Assembly (NCBI GenBank): GCA_009746045.1 | Contig: RPFO01000132.1 | Coordinates: 685,590-749,589, forward strand | Direction: 5' to 3' | Length of the DNA stretch: 64,000 nt | DNA from: Mesostigma viride | Lineage: Eukaryota; Streptophyta; Mesostigmatophyceae; Mesostigmatales; Mesostigmataceae | In this document: positions 25,201-45,300 of the stretch, piece after piece | Layout: the number at the start of each line of letters is the position of its first letter | Numbering within the stretch: the stretch's first letter is position 1 | The notes under the pieces: generated by a model | The model's input: only the letters and a program-made list of their open reading frames with translations | Database searches by the model: none | What the model was told of the DNA's origin: nothing | Translations under genes and position numbers: made by a program

Positions 25201-25327
25201 CTTTATGACTTCCCTTGGGCAGAGCAACATCGTCAGCTGCATAACCTGCGGGCGGGGCTCGCTGCCGACGTCGCTGGTGTGCCCGGGGTGCGGGAGAACC
25301 ACCATCTACTGGTTTCTATCGTCGTAA
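25201..25327 (+). CDS. Candidate terminal exon encoding a C4 zinc ribbon
   Basis: A T-rich acceptor (CCCTTTTTTTGCAG) precedes an open frame that reads MTSLGQSNIVSCITCGRG and SLVCPGCGRTTIYWFLSS, then stops at 25325. The spacing Cys-x2-Cys-x11-Cys-x2-Cys with a CPGCG knuckle is typical of zinc ribbons. A possible upstream exon at about 24929-24988 (donor AAG|GTAATG) keeps phase but lacks a recognisable sequence. The parent gene is not identified. Confidence 0.35.
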
Positions 25328-25344
25328 CCCGCTTTCTTGTCGTA

Positions 25345-25680
25345 ATTAACCGGCGTAGTCTAGTGGTTTAAGCGTCCGGCGACGGGCGAAACGAACTCTT
25401 ACCCTGACGCCATGGCCTGAGAAGGCACTCCGAGAAGGACTGGGGCGGGCGGGCTAAATAAAACGCGACAGTGCCCGCACCCCGCCGGCTCACCCCCGGC
25501 GAACAAGACAAAGCGCACTGTTCCCCCCTGGGCCCATCGCTGCCGTCGCCGGGCGGCACGTTGGGGAGGCGGCTCCTTCTCCCTTTTTTGGTGCCTGTTG
25601 CATCATTTTGAACCCCTGGCCAACGGAGGCATGTTCATGAATGAGTGGATGCATGCATGAATGAATGGATGCATGATTGA
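25345..25680. other. Intergenic, nothing firm
   Basis: A TAGTCTAGTGG A-box-like motif near 25355 has no matching B box or cloverleaf. The rest shows no gene. ATGAATG/GATGCATG repeats lead into the microsatellite that follows. Confidence 0.45.
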
Positions 25681-26790
<1,110 letters not shown>

Positions 26791-26919
26791 GGGAAGGTGT
26801 GCTTTTTATTATGATGATTAGCTAAGTTACGTGTGTGTTGTTGATGTACATGTTGACGTTGTATCATGGGCGTGTGCCCCTAAGTCTGCCTTCCTGCAAT
26901 ATCACATAATATATCATCA

Positions 26920-27775
26920 AGATGTGTTGTTGGGAACCTGACTATATATCCCAAACTGGAATGGTTGACTTGCAACTATGGGATGAAACCCTTGAAAAAC
27001 AATTACTAGGAACTGCATTTTTTGTGCAATGTTGCTAGCATCTGTCACCTATTGGTCATGCAAATAGTCTGAATTTCTTGTGGGCAGTTAACATAGATGT
27101 TTTTATGAGCTGTGCAAAGTTCTAGGCTGTTCAGAGTTCATTGATATAGGCACCCATGTGTTGGAACCCTTGGAAAACCATGAAAAACTGCATTTTGGGG
27201 TATTTATGCTAGCATTTGTCACCAATTTGTCGTCCAACCAGCCTGAAACTTTGTGGGCATGCTGCATGGGATGTGTTTAGAACATGTGCAAAGTTCCAGC
27301 TCCAACTGAGCTCATTTGGTGTCATTATGTATGCATATGTGTGATAAAACCCTTGGAAAACCATGAAAAACTGCATTTTTGGGGTATTTATGCTAGCATT
27401 TGTTACCAATTTGTCATCCAACCAGCCTGAAACTTTGTGGGCATGCTGCATGGGATGTGTTTAGAACATGTGCAAAGTTCCAGGCCCAACTGAGTTCATT
27501 TGGTGTCATTATGTATGCATATGTGTGATAAAACCCTTAAAAAACCATGAAAAACTGCATTTTTGGGGTATTTATGCTAGCATTTGTCACCAATGTGTCA
27601 TCCAACCAGCCTGAAACTTTGTGGGCATGCTGCATGGGATGTGTTTAGAACATGTGCAAAGTTCCAGGCCCAACTGAGTTCATTTGATGTCATTATATAT
27701 GCATACATGCCAGAAAGTGCTGAAAATACGGTATTTTTTGCTAGCAAATGTCACCATGTTACCATGCTGCCAACT
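26920..27775. repeat. Satellite of about 183 bp, roughly five units
   Basis: CCATGAAAAACTGCATTTT starts units at about 27178, 27361 and 27545. Diverged units flank them at about 26995 and 27720. Each contains GTCCAACCAGCCTGAAACTT (or ATCC) and GCTGCATGGGATGTGTTTAG. The outer units are much more diverged than the middle ones, as in arrays homogenised from the centre. It lies just 3' of the LINE fragment at 27857 on that element's strand. Confidence 0.85.
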
Positions 27776-27856
27776 CCCAAAAATTTTTTTGACCACATGA
27801 CATCATAAGATATCTGATAAGGAACCTTGGTGCCAAATTTGAGGTCAAACTGACCA

Positions 27857-28140
27857 TTATTCCATCTCCAAATATTTTCCAGGGGAAGAAAATGGGTTTT
27901 CGGATTGATGTGGGTGCCCGATGTCGCCATAGGCCGTGAGCTTGGCCTGCTCAGCCCCGATCCGCCGTGTGGCCCGCCGCCAGGGCATAGGATGCACCAA
28001 CCACATGGCTTTAAGAGCCAAGGGGCGAGCCACAGAAACGTCGATGAGCAAGTGCCCGCCGCCTCCTTAGCTCAAATTAAGTCCAGAACCACGATGTCAC
28101 CGGTCTGTGGTTGGGGGAGTAGAAAGCCGCCCCATCGATC
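27857..28140 (-). pseudogene. LINE reverse-transcriptase protein, extreme C-terminal fragment
   Basis: The minus frame reads HLLIDVSVARPLALKAMW, RRATRRIGAEQAKLTAYG then DIGHPHQSENPF. 'Hydrophobic-IDVSV-x-PLA', then 'A-x2-K-x3-Y', is the pattern of the region after the reverse transcriptase in LINE-like and related elements. An upstream piece with GDIVVLDLI is in another frame, so the copy is frameshifted. No catalytic YxDD core is present. Confidence 0.55.
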
Positions 28141-28186
28141 CGCATCCTCAGACCCGATGTTCGCGTGCATGGGGGAAAGCCCATAT

Positions 28187-28351
28187 ATCAAGGAGACAAC
28201 CCATATATGTATATACACGATACACATTTCCATCACCATTCATCTTCATCATCCTGAACGACTCGAACACGCGGACAAGATAACGGCAGGCTCGAGCTAC
28301 CATGGTCCGGATTCTCCCGATTTCTGGCCTGCGCTGGTTGTCTCCTTGATA
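28187..28351. mobile_element. 165-bp dispersed element with 15-bp terminal inverted repeats
   Basis: The element begins ATCAAGGAGACAACC and ends with its exact reverse complement, GGTTGTCTCCTTGAT. The interior is a reverse-oriented copy of the fold-back repeat (TTCATCTTCATCATCCTGAA, GGCTCGAGCTACCATGG). The structure resembles a MITE. A target-site duplication is not certain. Confidence 0.65.
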
Positions 28352-28424
28352 CACGAATCCTATATTCTGATCCTATATAGCTAGATCGCCGCGGGCTGGT
28401 CCCGATATAGCTTGGCCGGCATGG

Positions 28425-29115
28425 ATGGAGCTGGATGTACGTACGCGGTGGAAACGACATATGGCACATGCAAGCGAGGGGATGCATGCATCCATCTCAT
28501 GCGCGGTCACCAACATGCTGCGCTCCATTTTCAGAGTAGGATATGCTGCTCATGTCCGCAATGAGGACCTGTACCAGGGCATGCCATATATCACCAGCAC
28601 CATTAAGCAGCGGCGCCTGCAGCTAGTAGGGCACCTAGCTCGCACCAACCAGGTAGACACCTCACGTGGCCCCCCCGCAGGACTGCGACCAGCTCAGCCT
28701 GGCCAGCACTGACCTCCTGACGTGGGCCGGGCCCCGTGATGTTAGACGCCGCAAGGCCCGCACCTTCAAAGAACAGCTAGTAGAGGACATGGGGGGCCTA
28801 GGCCTCTCCGTGATTTGGAAGAAGATGATGGACAAGGCCAAGTGGGCCCAGGTCATAGAGGACAACGAGCCCCCCTCTGCGGGGAAGCGCCCGCGTGTGC
28901 AAACCCGCGGGAGGCACGCCAGACAGCTCCCCTAGGGCAGCGTGATGCTGTTTAGATAGATGTTGTAGTTAGTTTAATGCTGTTAGATAGATGTTGTAGG
29001 TAGCTGATGTAGATAGATTAGACCGGTAGGACTGTTTGCACCCATCCATCCATCCATCGGGGCTAATGCTCCGTGACTCCCCAACGGGAGCACGAGTCTA
29101 ATTAATTAATCAATT
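28425..29115 (+). pseudogene. LINE ORF2 C-terminus plus family B 3' UTR and tail
   Basis: Frame 1 reads FRVGYAAHVRNEDLYQG and IKQRRLQLVGHLARTNQ, the classic 'rR-L-l-GHl-R' block near the LINE ORF2 end. After a run of C residues at 28670-28677 the frame shifts to LTWAGPRDVRRRKARTFKE, EDMGGLGLSVIWKKMMDKAK and WAQVIEDNEPPS, stopping at 28933. The 3' UTR ends CCATCCATCGGGGCTAATG, the family B hairpin and TTAATTAATCAATTAAT. The fragment is 5'-truncated and frameshifted. Confidence 0.75.
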
Positions 29116-29863
29116 AATCTCATGTGTCCAGGAATACTTGACTAGATCACTTAGTCTAGCTGGGTGCATGTGCATTGCTGGTGCCTGTCCGTGGATCCGG
29201 CCGCTGGATGGAAATGGGTAGTGGGGTGAGCTCAAGGGCCAGAGACTAGAGGCCAAAGAAGAGGGGTTATTCATGCATGTGGATATGCACAGGTGCGTGG
29301 TTATCTACTTCCGTGTAAGGTTGGTATTGATTGGGACAGTATACACACACATGCACCAAACGCATGGGCGCACATCGCGGTGCCTGGTGCCTCCGCGTAT
29401 GCTCCCTTCATCTTCTGCATCACAAAAGCACACCTGTTAGCAAAATGATGCAAGCCTTGTATTTTATTTTAGGTGCCGGGCATAGCTCATTCTCATATGA
29501 GCGTGACAGCGCCAAGTCACTGGCGATAGCATCACACATCGAGGATTGGGGACCAGTAAAAACTGACGCAACTTCTGCATCCAGTAACTGTCTATGTACC
29601 TGCTGGATCGGTACATATCATGGCTTCTTAGCTATGTTGTATCAGCTAGGTTGCATTGCTACAAGGCACTTTCCATGCAGCCATTTCCCCACAGACACAC
29701 TCGCAGCGTGTATCATGTTATCACAAATGAGTATGGCTGCCAGCCAATGCCTGATACAAAAGGACAATCCAAGAACATCACTTGCTCTGTCCTAGTCACA
29801 ATTTCGTAAGCACTCTGGGGAAAAGCGACCACTCCGCTGGAGGTGATGCCGACATAGTGCGCC
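29116..29863. other. Intergenic, nothing recognised
   Basis: A 154-codon plus frame from 29331 has no family signature and lies downstream of the LRR gene. No RNA gene or repeat was seen. Confidence 0.4.
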
Positions 29864-36590
<6,727 letters not shown>

Positions 36591-37338
36591 TTCCCTGGAA
36601 ATTTGCTGCCTCAAAGGCCCGGCTGAGCACCGCAACTTTATGCAAATTCAGCGAAGATTACGGAAATGACATGGTAACACGTCCCAGCAATTGGGTGGCG
36701 TCTAAATTAGCCGTGAACCATGATATGACGACCTTGTGGCGGGCATTGATGGCCATTTCAAACTACACATGACGTTACGATACCCAATTGCCTATTTTTT
36801 ATATACCATCCCCCTATTCCACTTTCATCCATGCAGGTTCGTTTCATCCATGCAGGTTCGATTCTCGATTCTTGGTGTGCTGGATCAGTGGATCTGCATT
36901 ATGGTCAGCACTAAGCGCTCCGCCAATATAGAATTCTCTGCTGCTGAATGCTGATCGCGGCGTGGGAACCAGACAACAACAACAACAACAGCAACAACCA
37001 CAACAACAACAAAAACAACTTCGGCAGTCCGCACCGCCGCGGCGTAAGAAACTCGCTGATACTGAACCAGTACAGGCGAGCTGCCAGAATTACGGGGTTG
37101 GTTGACTGGTCCTCTGCCAATGGTTCTGGGCTTCTGGCAGCTGCGCCGGGTTTTAGAATTTCCTGGCGTCCGACTTGGGCACTTGGCCTCATTACACGAG
37201 ACGGCGAGCGGGCGGCATTAGAAATTATTTCGGCGATGGCCGCCTTCGCCATGTCGAAGTGTGCCTCCCGGGTGATAGTGGCAGGCTAAGCCGGATGCAC
37301 AAGATTTCAAAAATTAGTTAGTGCCTTGAATTGGGGAA
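36591..37338. promoter_or_regulatory. Head-to-head intergenic region between the LRR and THADA-like genes
   Basis: 748 bp separate two divergent start codons, so both promoters must lie here. A (CAA)n-type tract is at 36976-37020 and a direct repeat, TTTCATCCATGCAGGTTCG, is near 36823-36860. Open frames at 36948-37289 and on the other strand show no family match. No TATA box was assigned. Confidence 0.5.
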
Positions 37339-40300
37339 ATGGCTAGCAAAGTGAAGAAGAAGCAACAGAACAAGCGGCTTGACGCTGCCGCCTTGAAATG
37401 TCCGCCCAGTTTTGGGAAGGAGTTGCGCGACTGGGCTGACGAGAGTGCGAAACTATTTCCTGGTCCGATCTCTGGCCAGGACTTGCCTGGTTTGTGGCGA
37501 CTACTTGTTGCACTGTCCAACGCCGGTGGTCAAGCCGAAGAGGTTCAAACACTTCGGAAGTTCGGGCAGTTACTAGGCGTGCTCATTGCTGCAGAGAACA
37601 AAAATGCTGTGGCCGAGAACGAATCCGGACATCCCTCGAATCAGCCCGACCAACAAGGAAACCGCGCTCGCCACCTTTGCGCAGCTGTCAGCTGCCTAGC
37701 ACGCCTCGTCTTCTTCGACAGCGGGCGCGTGCACCACAAGCATGTCTACGCGACTTTGTCCCACGTGCCCGGCGGCATGTTCCGCAAAGCGGCGGAAGAC
37801 GCGCTCGTCGACGACATCCGCGGCGCTTGCGACGTCATCTCCGTGGCCACGCCCACGGCCCTCATGTGCCCCTCCCTGCCGATCACCCAGCTGAGCACCC
37901 TGCCCCTGGGCGAGCCCATCATCTCGCGCTGCTTCGTCCCGGTGCTGGCGTCCGTCACCCGCTTCCTAGGCGACGTCGTGCGCGAGCCGTACGTCCCCCC
38001 CGCCGTCATGGAGAATGCGTGCGAGTCCCTCTCCGCCGTCTACGCGCTCCTGTCCAACTACGCCTCCGTTTCCCTGGATCCAAAAATAAACCCGGCGAGG
38101 GCGACCCTGCTCGGGGATGCCAGCAGACAGCACTTCTTGGCGCACTACCCCCTTCTGCTGGCGACGCTGCTGCGCATTCTGCAGAGCAGCCACCTGTCGC
38201 GCGAGGCGATGGTCACCGCCAGCTCGTGCCTGTTTGCGGCGCTCCGGCTGGGCTGTTCACACGAACGGGCCGCCATCGTGGCCGCCCGCACATTCTTTGC
38301 GAGCTGTGACCGCAGCAACAACGCCACGGCTGCGAGCGGTGACCACAGCAATAATGCCTTTACTAGCGCCCCCTGCAGGAATAATGCCACTACCAGTTGT
38401 GGCGCCAGCAGTAGTAACGCGGCCCCTGGCGGCCCCAGCAGCCATGTCGTGGGCCCCGAAGAATGCCGGCATGCTCCGGGGGCAATTAATCATGCGCAAC
38501 AAGAACAACTGCCAGGGGGTAGGGGGCAGCAAGGGCAAGAACAGGGAGAGGAAAAGGAGGAGGAGGAGCTTGAGTTCTGCAGCCTCTCCTGCTCATCCAT
38601 CCACCCTTCCGGCGCTGCCATCACGGCTGTTGGCGCGTCTCTGTCCCATGTCGACTCCCTCTGTGCGGGCGCCAGCATTCCTTGCATGGGCGGTGCAGGC
38701 CCCACACCACCGCTGCCATCGCCCTTGTCCACGCATCCACCGCTGCCATCGCCCTTGGCGGCAGGGCCTGCAGAAGCGGCACCCCCCGGCTGTGCGGCCG
38801 CGTGGGTGTCGCTGGCGGAGCATGCAATCGTGACGGCGACCGGCACCACGCTGGCGGAGCAGGCGGGCCGACTCAGCCCGTTCGGCCGCGTGTGCATGCT
38901 GCGAGGCATCACCACGACACTGTCCAGGGAGACGCTGGGGTGCCCGCTGGGCGCGTGGGCGGTCAGGGGTGGGCGCGTGAGCAGGGGCGGGGTTGAGGGG
39001 AGCCAAGGCACTCGCTCTGGCGGGGGCGGGGGCGGGGGCGGTCCCTCCCGTGTTGGTGCTGGTGAGGGCAACCTTTGCGGTGGAATCACTGCTACGGGTG
39101 GCCCCTCCAGCATGATCACGGTGGAGGGCGACTCCTCAAGGGGTAGCACTACTGGGGACGACCCCCTGAGAGCCATCGCTGGCAAGGAGAGGCTAGGAGG
39201 CTCGCTAGCGCCCCCTCGTCCTTGTAGTCGACATGCGACCGTTGAGGCAACCCCCCCCGCGCGCCCTTGGACGCTCCTCTCCGATGGCATCCTCCCCCGC
39301 CTGTGCGCCGCCTATGCGCGCTCGCCCGACGTTCACAGCAAGTACCACTGCCTGACGGGCATGCAGCTGTGCCTGATCAAGATGAACGAGAGCCTGCGGG
39401 GGGCAAAGCCCAGGGGGAGTGGCCGCCGCGACGCCGGTAGTGGTGGTGCCGCTGCTGCTGATGTGAGCAGTGGCGCGAGCAGTACCCCGTTTGCTGGTGG
39501 TGGTGGTGGTGAGGCTGCTGGTGGTGGTGGTGCTGGTGGCGCCCTCCCCGCCACCGATGGCCCAGTTGCGTCCATGGATCCTGTCACAAAGCTGCTACCT
39601 GTCGCCTCCGCGGATGCCAGCAGTACATCCCCACACGCTCCGGGCGATGCGGGTGGCAGCACAATGCTGGCCCCTGCCAGCACAAGACACACTGGGGGTG
39701 CCAGCTTAATGCCATCCCCTGCCAGCAGCGCGGGTGCCCATGTAATGCTGTCCCCGGGCACGGCCACCGTGTCCTGCCTGCTGGGCATCGTGTGGGAGAA
39801 CCTGGAGGACCCGCTGTCACAGAAGGTGCGTGCGGCGCAGGCAGTGTTTGACGCGCTCATCGACGTTATGCTGGCAAACGAGGCGCGCTCGGTGGATGCA
39901 CGCAGCAGGGAGGCTTGCGTGAACGAGGCGGGGGCCCCGCCCGCCATGCCTTCACCCACCTCCGCATCTTTGCCTTCGTCTGCGCGTACCTCATCTTCGC
40001 AACCTCCCCCCTCACCCTCATCGCCTCCCCCCTCGTCCACGTTCCTCATCGGCGTGGCGCGCGACCTGCTTGCGCTGGACAGCCACCGCAAGGGGAAGTA
40101 TGCGCCGCTCTCCCTCCTGGTGCCGCGGATCGGCGCGAAAGGGATGCTGCACGCTTATGCCAGCGTCTCCCACGATCCCACGCAGCAGCCGCCCACGGCA
40201 GGTTCCGAGGACCGCCTCCCCGCAAGTGCCACATCGCCGGGCATGGCGCCACCTTGCGCTCTCCCCAGTCACTCATCCAACCAATCATCCCATCCATTAT

Positions 40301-42250
40301 CTGGTCCATCAACCGGCTTGCCCGCATCGACCGCCCACGCTGTCCCCATGACTCCAAGCACAGAATCCCAGCCTGCTCGACAAGGGGCTCCCCTCGCACA
40401 GCCCAGCATGACCGCGGCTTCGCTGGCTGGCCCCTTGATGGCCGGTCACCAAGTGCTAGCCCCCATGTTGATGGATGCCGGTGGGGGAGGCAGCGTTGTC
40501 CCGAATCACATCCTCTCGGCGTGCCGTTCTGGCCCCTGTTCTTTTCTGGCATCCGTCACACTGGCCCTGCGCGATGACCCCGTGTGCAGCACCGCGTCTG
40601 CCTTCCTGCAGGCGTTCCTAGAGCAGCTCCGGCGCGAGTGTGGGGAAGACCCTGCAGGGATGGCGGCCATGCTGGGCCCCACCCGCGCAGTGTCCGTGCT
40701 GGACCTGGCGGACGGCACCCCCTCAAGACCTCCACATGGTCCCAACAACGGGCCTTCCTTAATCCATGGACCTTCCCTAACCGATGGAGCTTCTGTCAAC
40801 CCTTGGGTGGTTGCACAGGCAGGGTTCACGAGCCCGCAAGAAGTTGTCGGTGCCCCAAGGAGCACTGCCCCAGAAGCGACAAGTGGACGCGCGGGTTCCA
40901 CCACGGCTTCCCTACACGCTTCCCTCCCACCCGAGGCGGCAGAGCAAGCGACCGCGCTGGATGGCGACGATGTCTGGCGGCAATTCTGGCTCCCGCCCCT
41001 CCTCCTGGGCCTCCTTGCGGGCCCCAAGCTGCGGCTCAACGTGAGCTTGTACGCGGTCACTGTAGTGCTGGGGATGGACCCACAGCAGGGCCTGCGGGCG
41101 CTGCTGGCGTACCTCACGGCTGGGTGCGGACCCTTGGGCCGAAAGTCCCCCAAACGGCCACACAGGGAAACTTCAGCCCCACAAGGCGGGCGCTTTGTCG
41201 TGGGGTTGTGTGGGGATGAAGGGGCCTGTGACGGGCTAGCGCACACGGGTGCCTGTGGTGATGATAAGATGGGTGACAGGGGTGCTAGCGGCAGGGAGCG
41301 CGGTGGCAGAGACGGCAGCGGCGAATCAGGGGCTTGTGTTGACGAACGGGGCGGCAACGATGAGGGTGTGTGCCGTGCGCCGGTAATCACATCGGCCAGT
41401 GTCGAGCGACACATGGCGGCGCTGGTGGCGGTGATGAAGGTCGCGCGCTCGCTGCATTTGATTGGAGACACGCTGCCCGTGGACAACGAGGAAGGTCAGG
41501 GGGCCACCGAGGGGGGAGAGGGGAAGGATGAAGGGGATGCAACGATGGGCGAATGGGAGATGGATGGGGGTGCCCCTAAGGGGGAGGGTGAAGGGCGTGC
41601 AAGCTGTACCGTGGGGGATAACGGCAAGGGCAACCAGTCGCGGCCACCGGACACGCTGCGGTCTGCGTTCAAAGGGCTCCCATCTCCCACACCACCCCTT
41701 CCCAGCTCTCGTAAAGGGGAGCGATCATCCCCTGGTCATGCCGGCTTGCTGTCCCCCCTACCCAGGCCCAGGGCGCACAGCCTGCCGTCCGTCCCTGAAC
41801 GGTTGCTGCTGGCGGCGCTCACCCACGCGAGCGACCACCTGCGACTCGACGCATTGGAGCTCGTGTGCCTGACGCCCCGCACCACGCTGCTACCATCGGC
41901 GACGGAGCTACGGCTGCTGCGGGCGGCCCTCCCCCTGGGCCTGCGCTGCTCCGTCTCCGGGACCCGGCAGCGGTGGCTGGGCGCTCTCAACAAGTTTCTT
42001 CTGCGCGCCGACACGGGCAGCCGCGCAGCCCTCGTGAGGATTCGGCGCGGCGCGGCCGCGCGGGGGGTGGACGAGCGCCAGCTGGCGTCGGTGCTGGGGG
42101 CGCTGGAGACTGAGGCGACAAGCGCAGTCACAAGCTCAGCGACGGGGGCAGTGGCAGGTGCAGTGGCAGGTGCGACAGCACCACCAGCGCCAGTACCACC
42201 AGCAGCAGCAGCAGCAGCAGCAGCAGAAACAGCAGCACCAGCAGCAGCAC

Positions 42251-42313
<63 letters not shown>

Positions 42314-45300
42314 AGACAGCGGCAGAGGCAGCGGCAGAGACAGCAGCGATACTGTCCAGCTTGCCCGTGGCGTTGGCAGCAGAGTGCGCGTCGCTCGCCT
42401 CCCTCCGCTGCTTCCTCGCATGGATGGCGCGCCTGCTCTGGGCCTGCCTCTACCCCGGCGGCAACTACCAGCGCCGGCTGCTGTCCATGGAGCTGCTCGC
42501 GACCATGCTGGCCATCTGGCCGGTGTCGGCGGCAGGGATTGCAGGCGAGGGGGGCATGGTGGCCGGTGAGGGACCCGTTGGGGAGCCAGCAGCCAATTCC
42601 TCCTGCAAGACCACTGATTCCAAGGCTGCCGGCACTGTGTCTGTGTCGGAGCCTGCGTCAGCCCCGCGCAATGCCGAGGAGCTGTCTGCCACTAGCGCAA
42701 CATGCTCCAAGACAACGGACACTAGTACTACATCCAGCAAGGCCACAGACCCCCTCTTCACCCCCTACTCCGCCTCCAGCTTCACGCGGTCGTCCACGCT
42801 GTCCCTCCTCGTCGCCGTCACGGACAGCTGGGACCGCCTGCGCCAGCTGGCGACGTCCCTGCTGCTCGCGCTGCCCTCACCACTGCCAGGTGTCGCGACG
42901 CCGGCCGATCTCGTCCCGCTGCTCCGCTGGGCCAAGCGGCTCACGCAGTACCCGCGGCTACGGGAGGCGGACGCGGGGGCGCTCGTTCTGCGCGTGTTGT
43001 TCCGCAAGTATGTGCTGGAGCGCGGGTGGAGCGTGGTCATGCACCCAGAGCCGGCAGCGGCCCTCCCTGGCAGCACGGCTGGGTTGGCGGCCGAGGGGGC
43101 AGCGATGCTGGCGAATGTACTATCGTCCTCCTCTCCCTCATCATCAGCACCAGCAGCACCAGCAGCACCAGCAGCACCAGCAGCACCAGCAGCACCAGCA
43201 GCACCGGAACCTGCAGCACTGGAACCTGCAGCAGTGGCAGCAGGCGACATTGTGCCGGCGATAGCATCCTCATCCCCAGAGGCTTCCTCTTCCATGAGCG
43301 TAGCATCCGCAGCCGCATCCTCCCCCCTGTGCTTGCTTCTGACAAATGCGCTCGCCTGGCTCGACCACGAGCTGGCATCCGCGCGGCGTGACGTGCCGGC
43401 CGCCAGCCGCAAGGGCCTCGTCCACGGCCTTCTTCTCTCGCTCCGCTACTTCCTGACCGATGCGAGGCTGGGCCCCGAGCCACGCCCCGTTTATGCCGCC
43501 ATCCAGGGCACGCTGCGGGTGCTTCTCGGCCGGCTCGTGGTCATGCTGACGGACGTGTCGGAGGTCGCGTTGGGTGCGGTGGCGGCAAAAGCGTTCTCGA
43601 CAGAAAGGCCCGGCGGCCCCGTGACATCAGCGGCGCTGATGTCATCCGAGGCGGGGCAGGGTCCAGTGGGATTCGATCCTGCTGCCGCGGGTGGTGACGA
43701 TGATGGTGAAGGCGGTGATGTCGAGGATGGGAACGAGGGGGGCACGGGGGAGGGTGATCGCGGCCAGGGGGGTCCAGGTGGCGGCAGCTCCCAGTCCCAG
43801 GTAGTCATGGTCGCCTCGTGGATGTGCATCAAGGAGGTGTCGCTGCTCATGGGGACGCTCGCGTCCACGTGCCCGCTCGTCGCGCCGCCACCTGTCCCCT
43901 CGGCAGGGGGCCCTAGCGCGGTGGCAGACGTGTCTGTCTCTGACGGGGTTACAGCGGTGGCAGGTGCTAGCAGGGGGGTTACTGCGGTGGCAGTTGCTAG
44001 CAGGGGAGATGATGCGGTGGTGGACAGTAGTGGTAGCGGCCTTGGAAGCAGCCTTCGAGGAGGAGGAGGAGGAGGAGGAGGCGGCGGCGGCGGCGGGGAT
44101 GAGGACCAAGGGGGCCTGTTGGAGATGTCCCAATTGGACTCGATGGGTGCCCTCTTCCTGCGCCTGCTGCTGGCCATGAAGCACTATGGTGCGGTGGACA
44201 AGACGCAGCAGGGCTTCTCACTGCTCTGCCGCCGGTTGCTGGAGAGCAACCACGCGGCGATGAGCGCGATGCCCATGGCGTGGTGCCGGCAGGTGCTGGC
44301 GCGCATCAGCAAGGGGGGGGGCGACACGGATGATGTCCTGCGGCGCAGCGCGGGGGTGCCGTATGCGTTCCTGGCGCTGTTTTTGGCGGAGCCGTCCGCG
44401 TGCCCCAAGCGCATGCTGGCTCACGCAACCGAGATGCTCATGGCGGTGGCAAACGGGCAGGCGCTGGGAGACAAGTTGACGGAACAAGAGGGCCAAGGCG
44501 AGGAAGACGAAGCATCTGGCTGCCAAGACATGGACAGTGGGATGGCAGGGGAGAGAGAGGGAGCCAGCAGGGTGACGGGTGCGGGTGGTCACACTGGCAA
44601 TGCAGCGACTTGTAACCCATCATCTAACGAGCACGCTTCGGGTGTCGCAAAACGCTCATCCCCTGCCGCGGCTTCCCAAGGTGTTGCGCCCCCCCTGGTG
44701 CTGGCCACCCCCCCCGCCGCCCCCTCCTTGGTCGCCCAGGTGCACGCGTTCAACGTGCTCAAGATGACGTTTGCGGACACCATGCTGACGGCCGACACCC
44801 ACCGCTTCTTCGCCCCCGGCCTCGTCGCCGCGATGGACGCCTCCTCCTCCCCCTCGTGGGCGGTCCGCAACGCCGCCTCGCAGCTCTTCACCGTGTTGGT
44901 CACCCGCACCGTCGGGTACCTCAACCACTCGGCATGCAACGGGGGGGCCGCCGCCGCCTTGGGGGCTGGGAAGGGAGGTCTCAGCTGGCGGCTTCTGGCA
45001 TCCGCGACCGACCTATGGGGACATTTCTCTGGCGCCGGGGGGCTCACTCCTGGTGACGCCAGCAGCGGCATCTCTTCGGCGGCTTCTTCTGGCATCCGCA
45101 AGAGCATCACCGGGTTCGAGTTCTTCCACCGCTATCCGTCGCTGCACGCGTACCTGCTGCTGCGGCTGGCCAGGGCGTACGACTCGCTCCAGGACCCCAC
45201 GCATGGCACGGTCACTTCTGCTGCTGGCACCGTTTGTTCCCCGGCGGGGAAAGCATGCGGTAGTGCTGCCACACTCGGCGCGGGTTCCGGCACAAAGGGC

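Noticed and set aside
25350-25425. tRNA or SINE head from TAGTCTAGTGG
   Set aside because: No B box at the right distance and no cloverleaf could be drawn.
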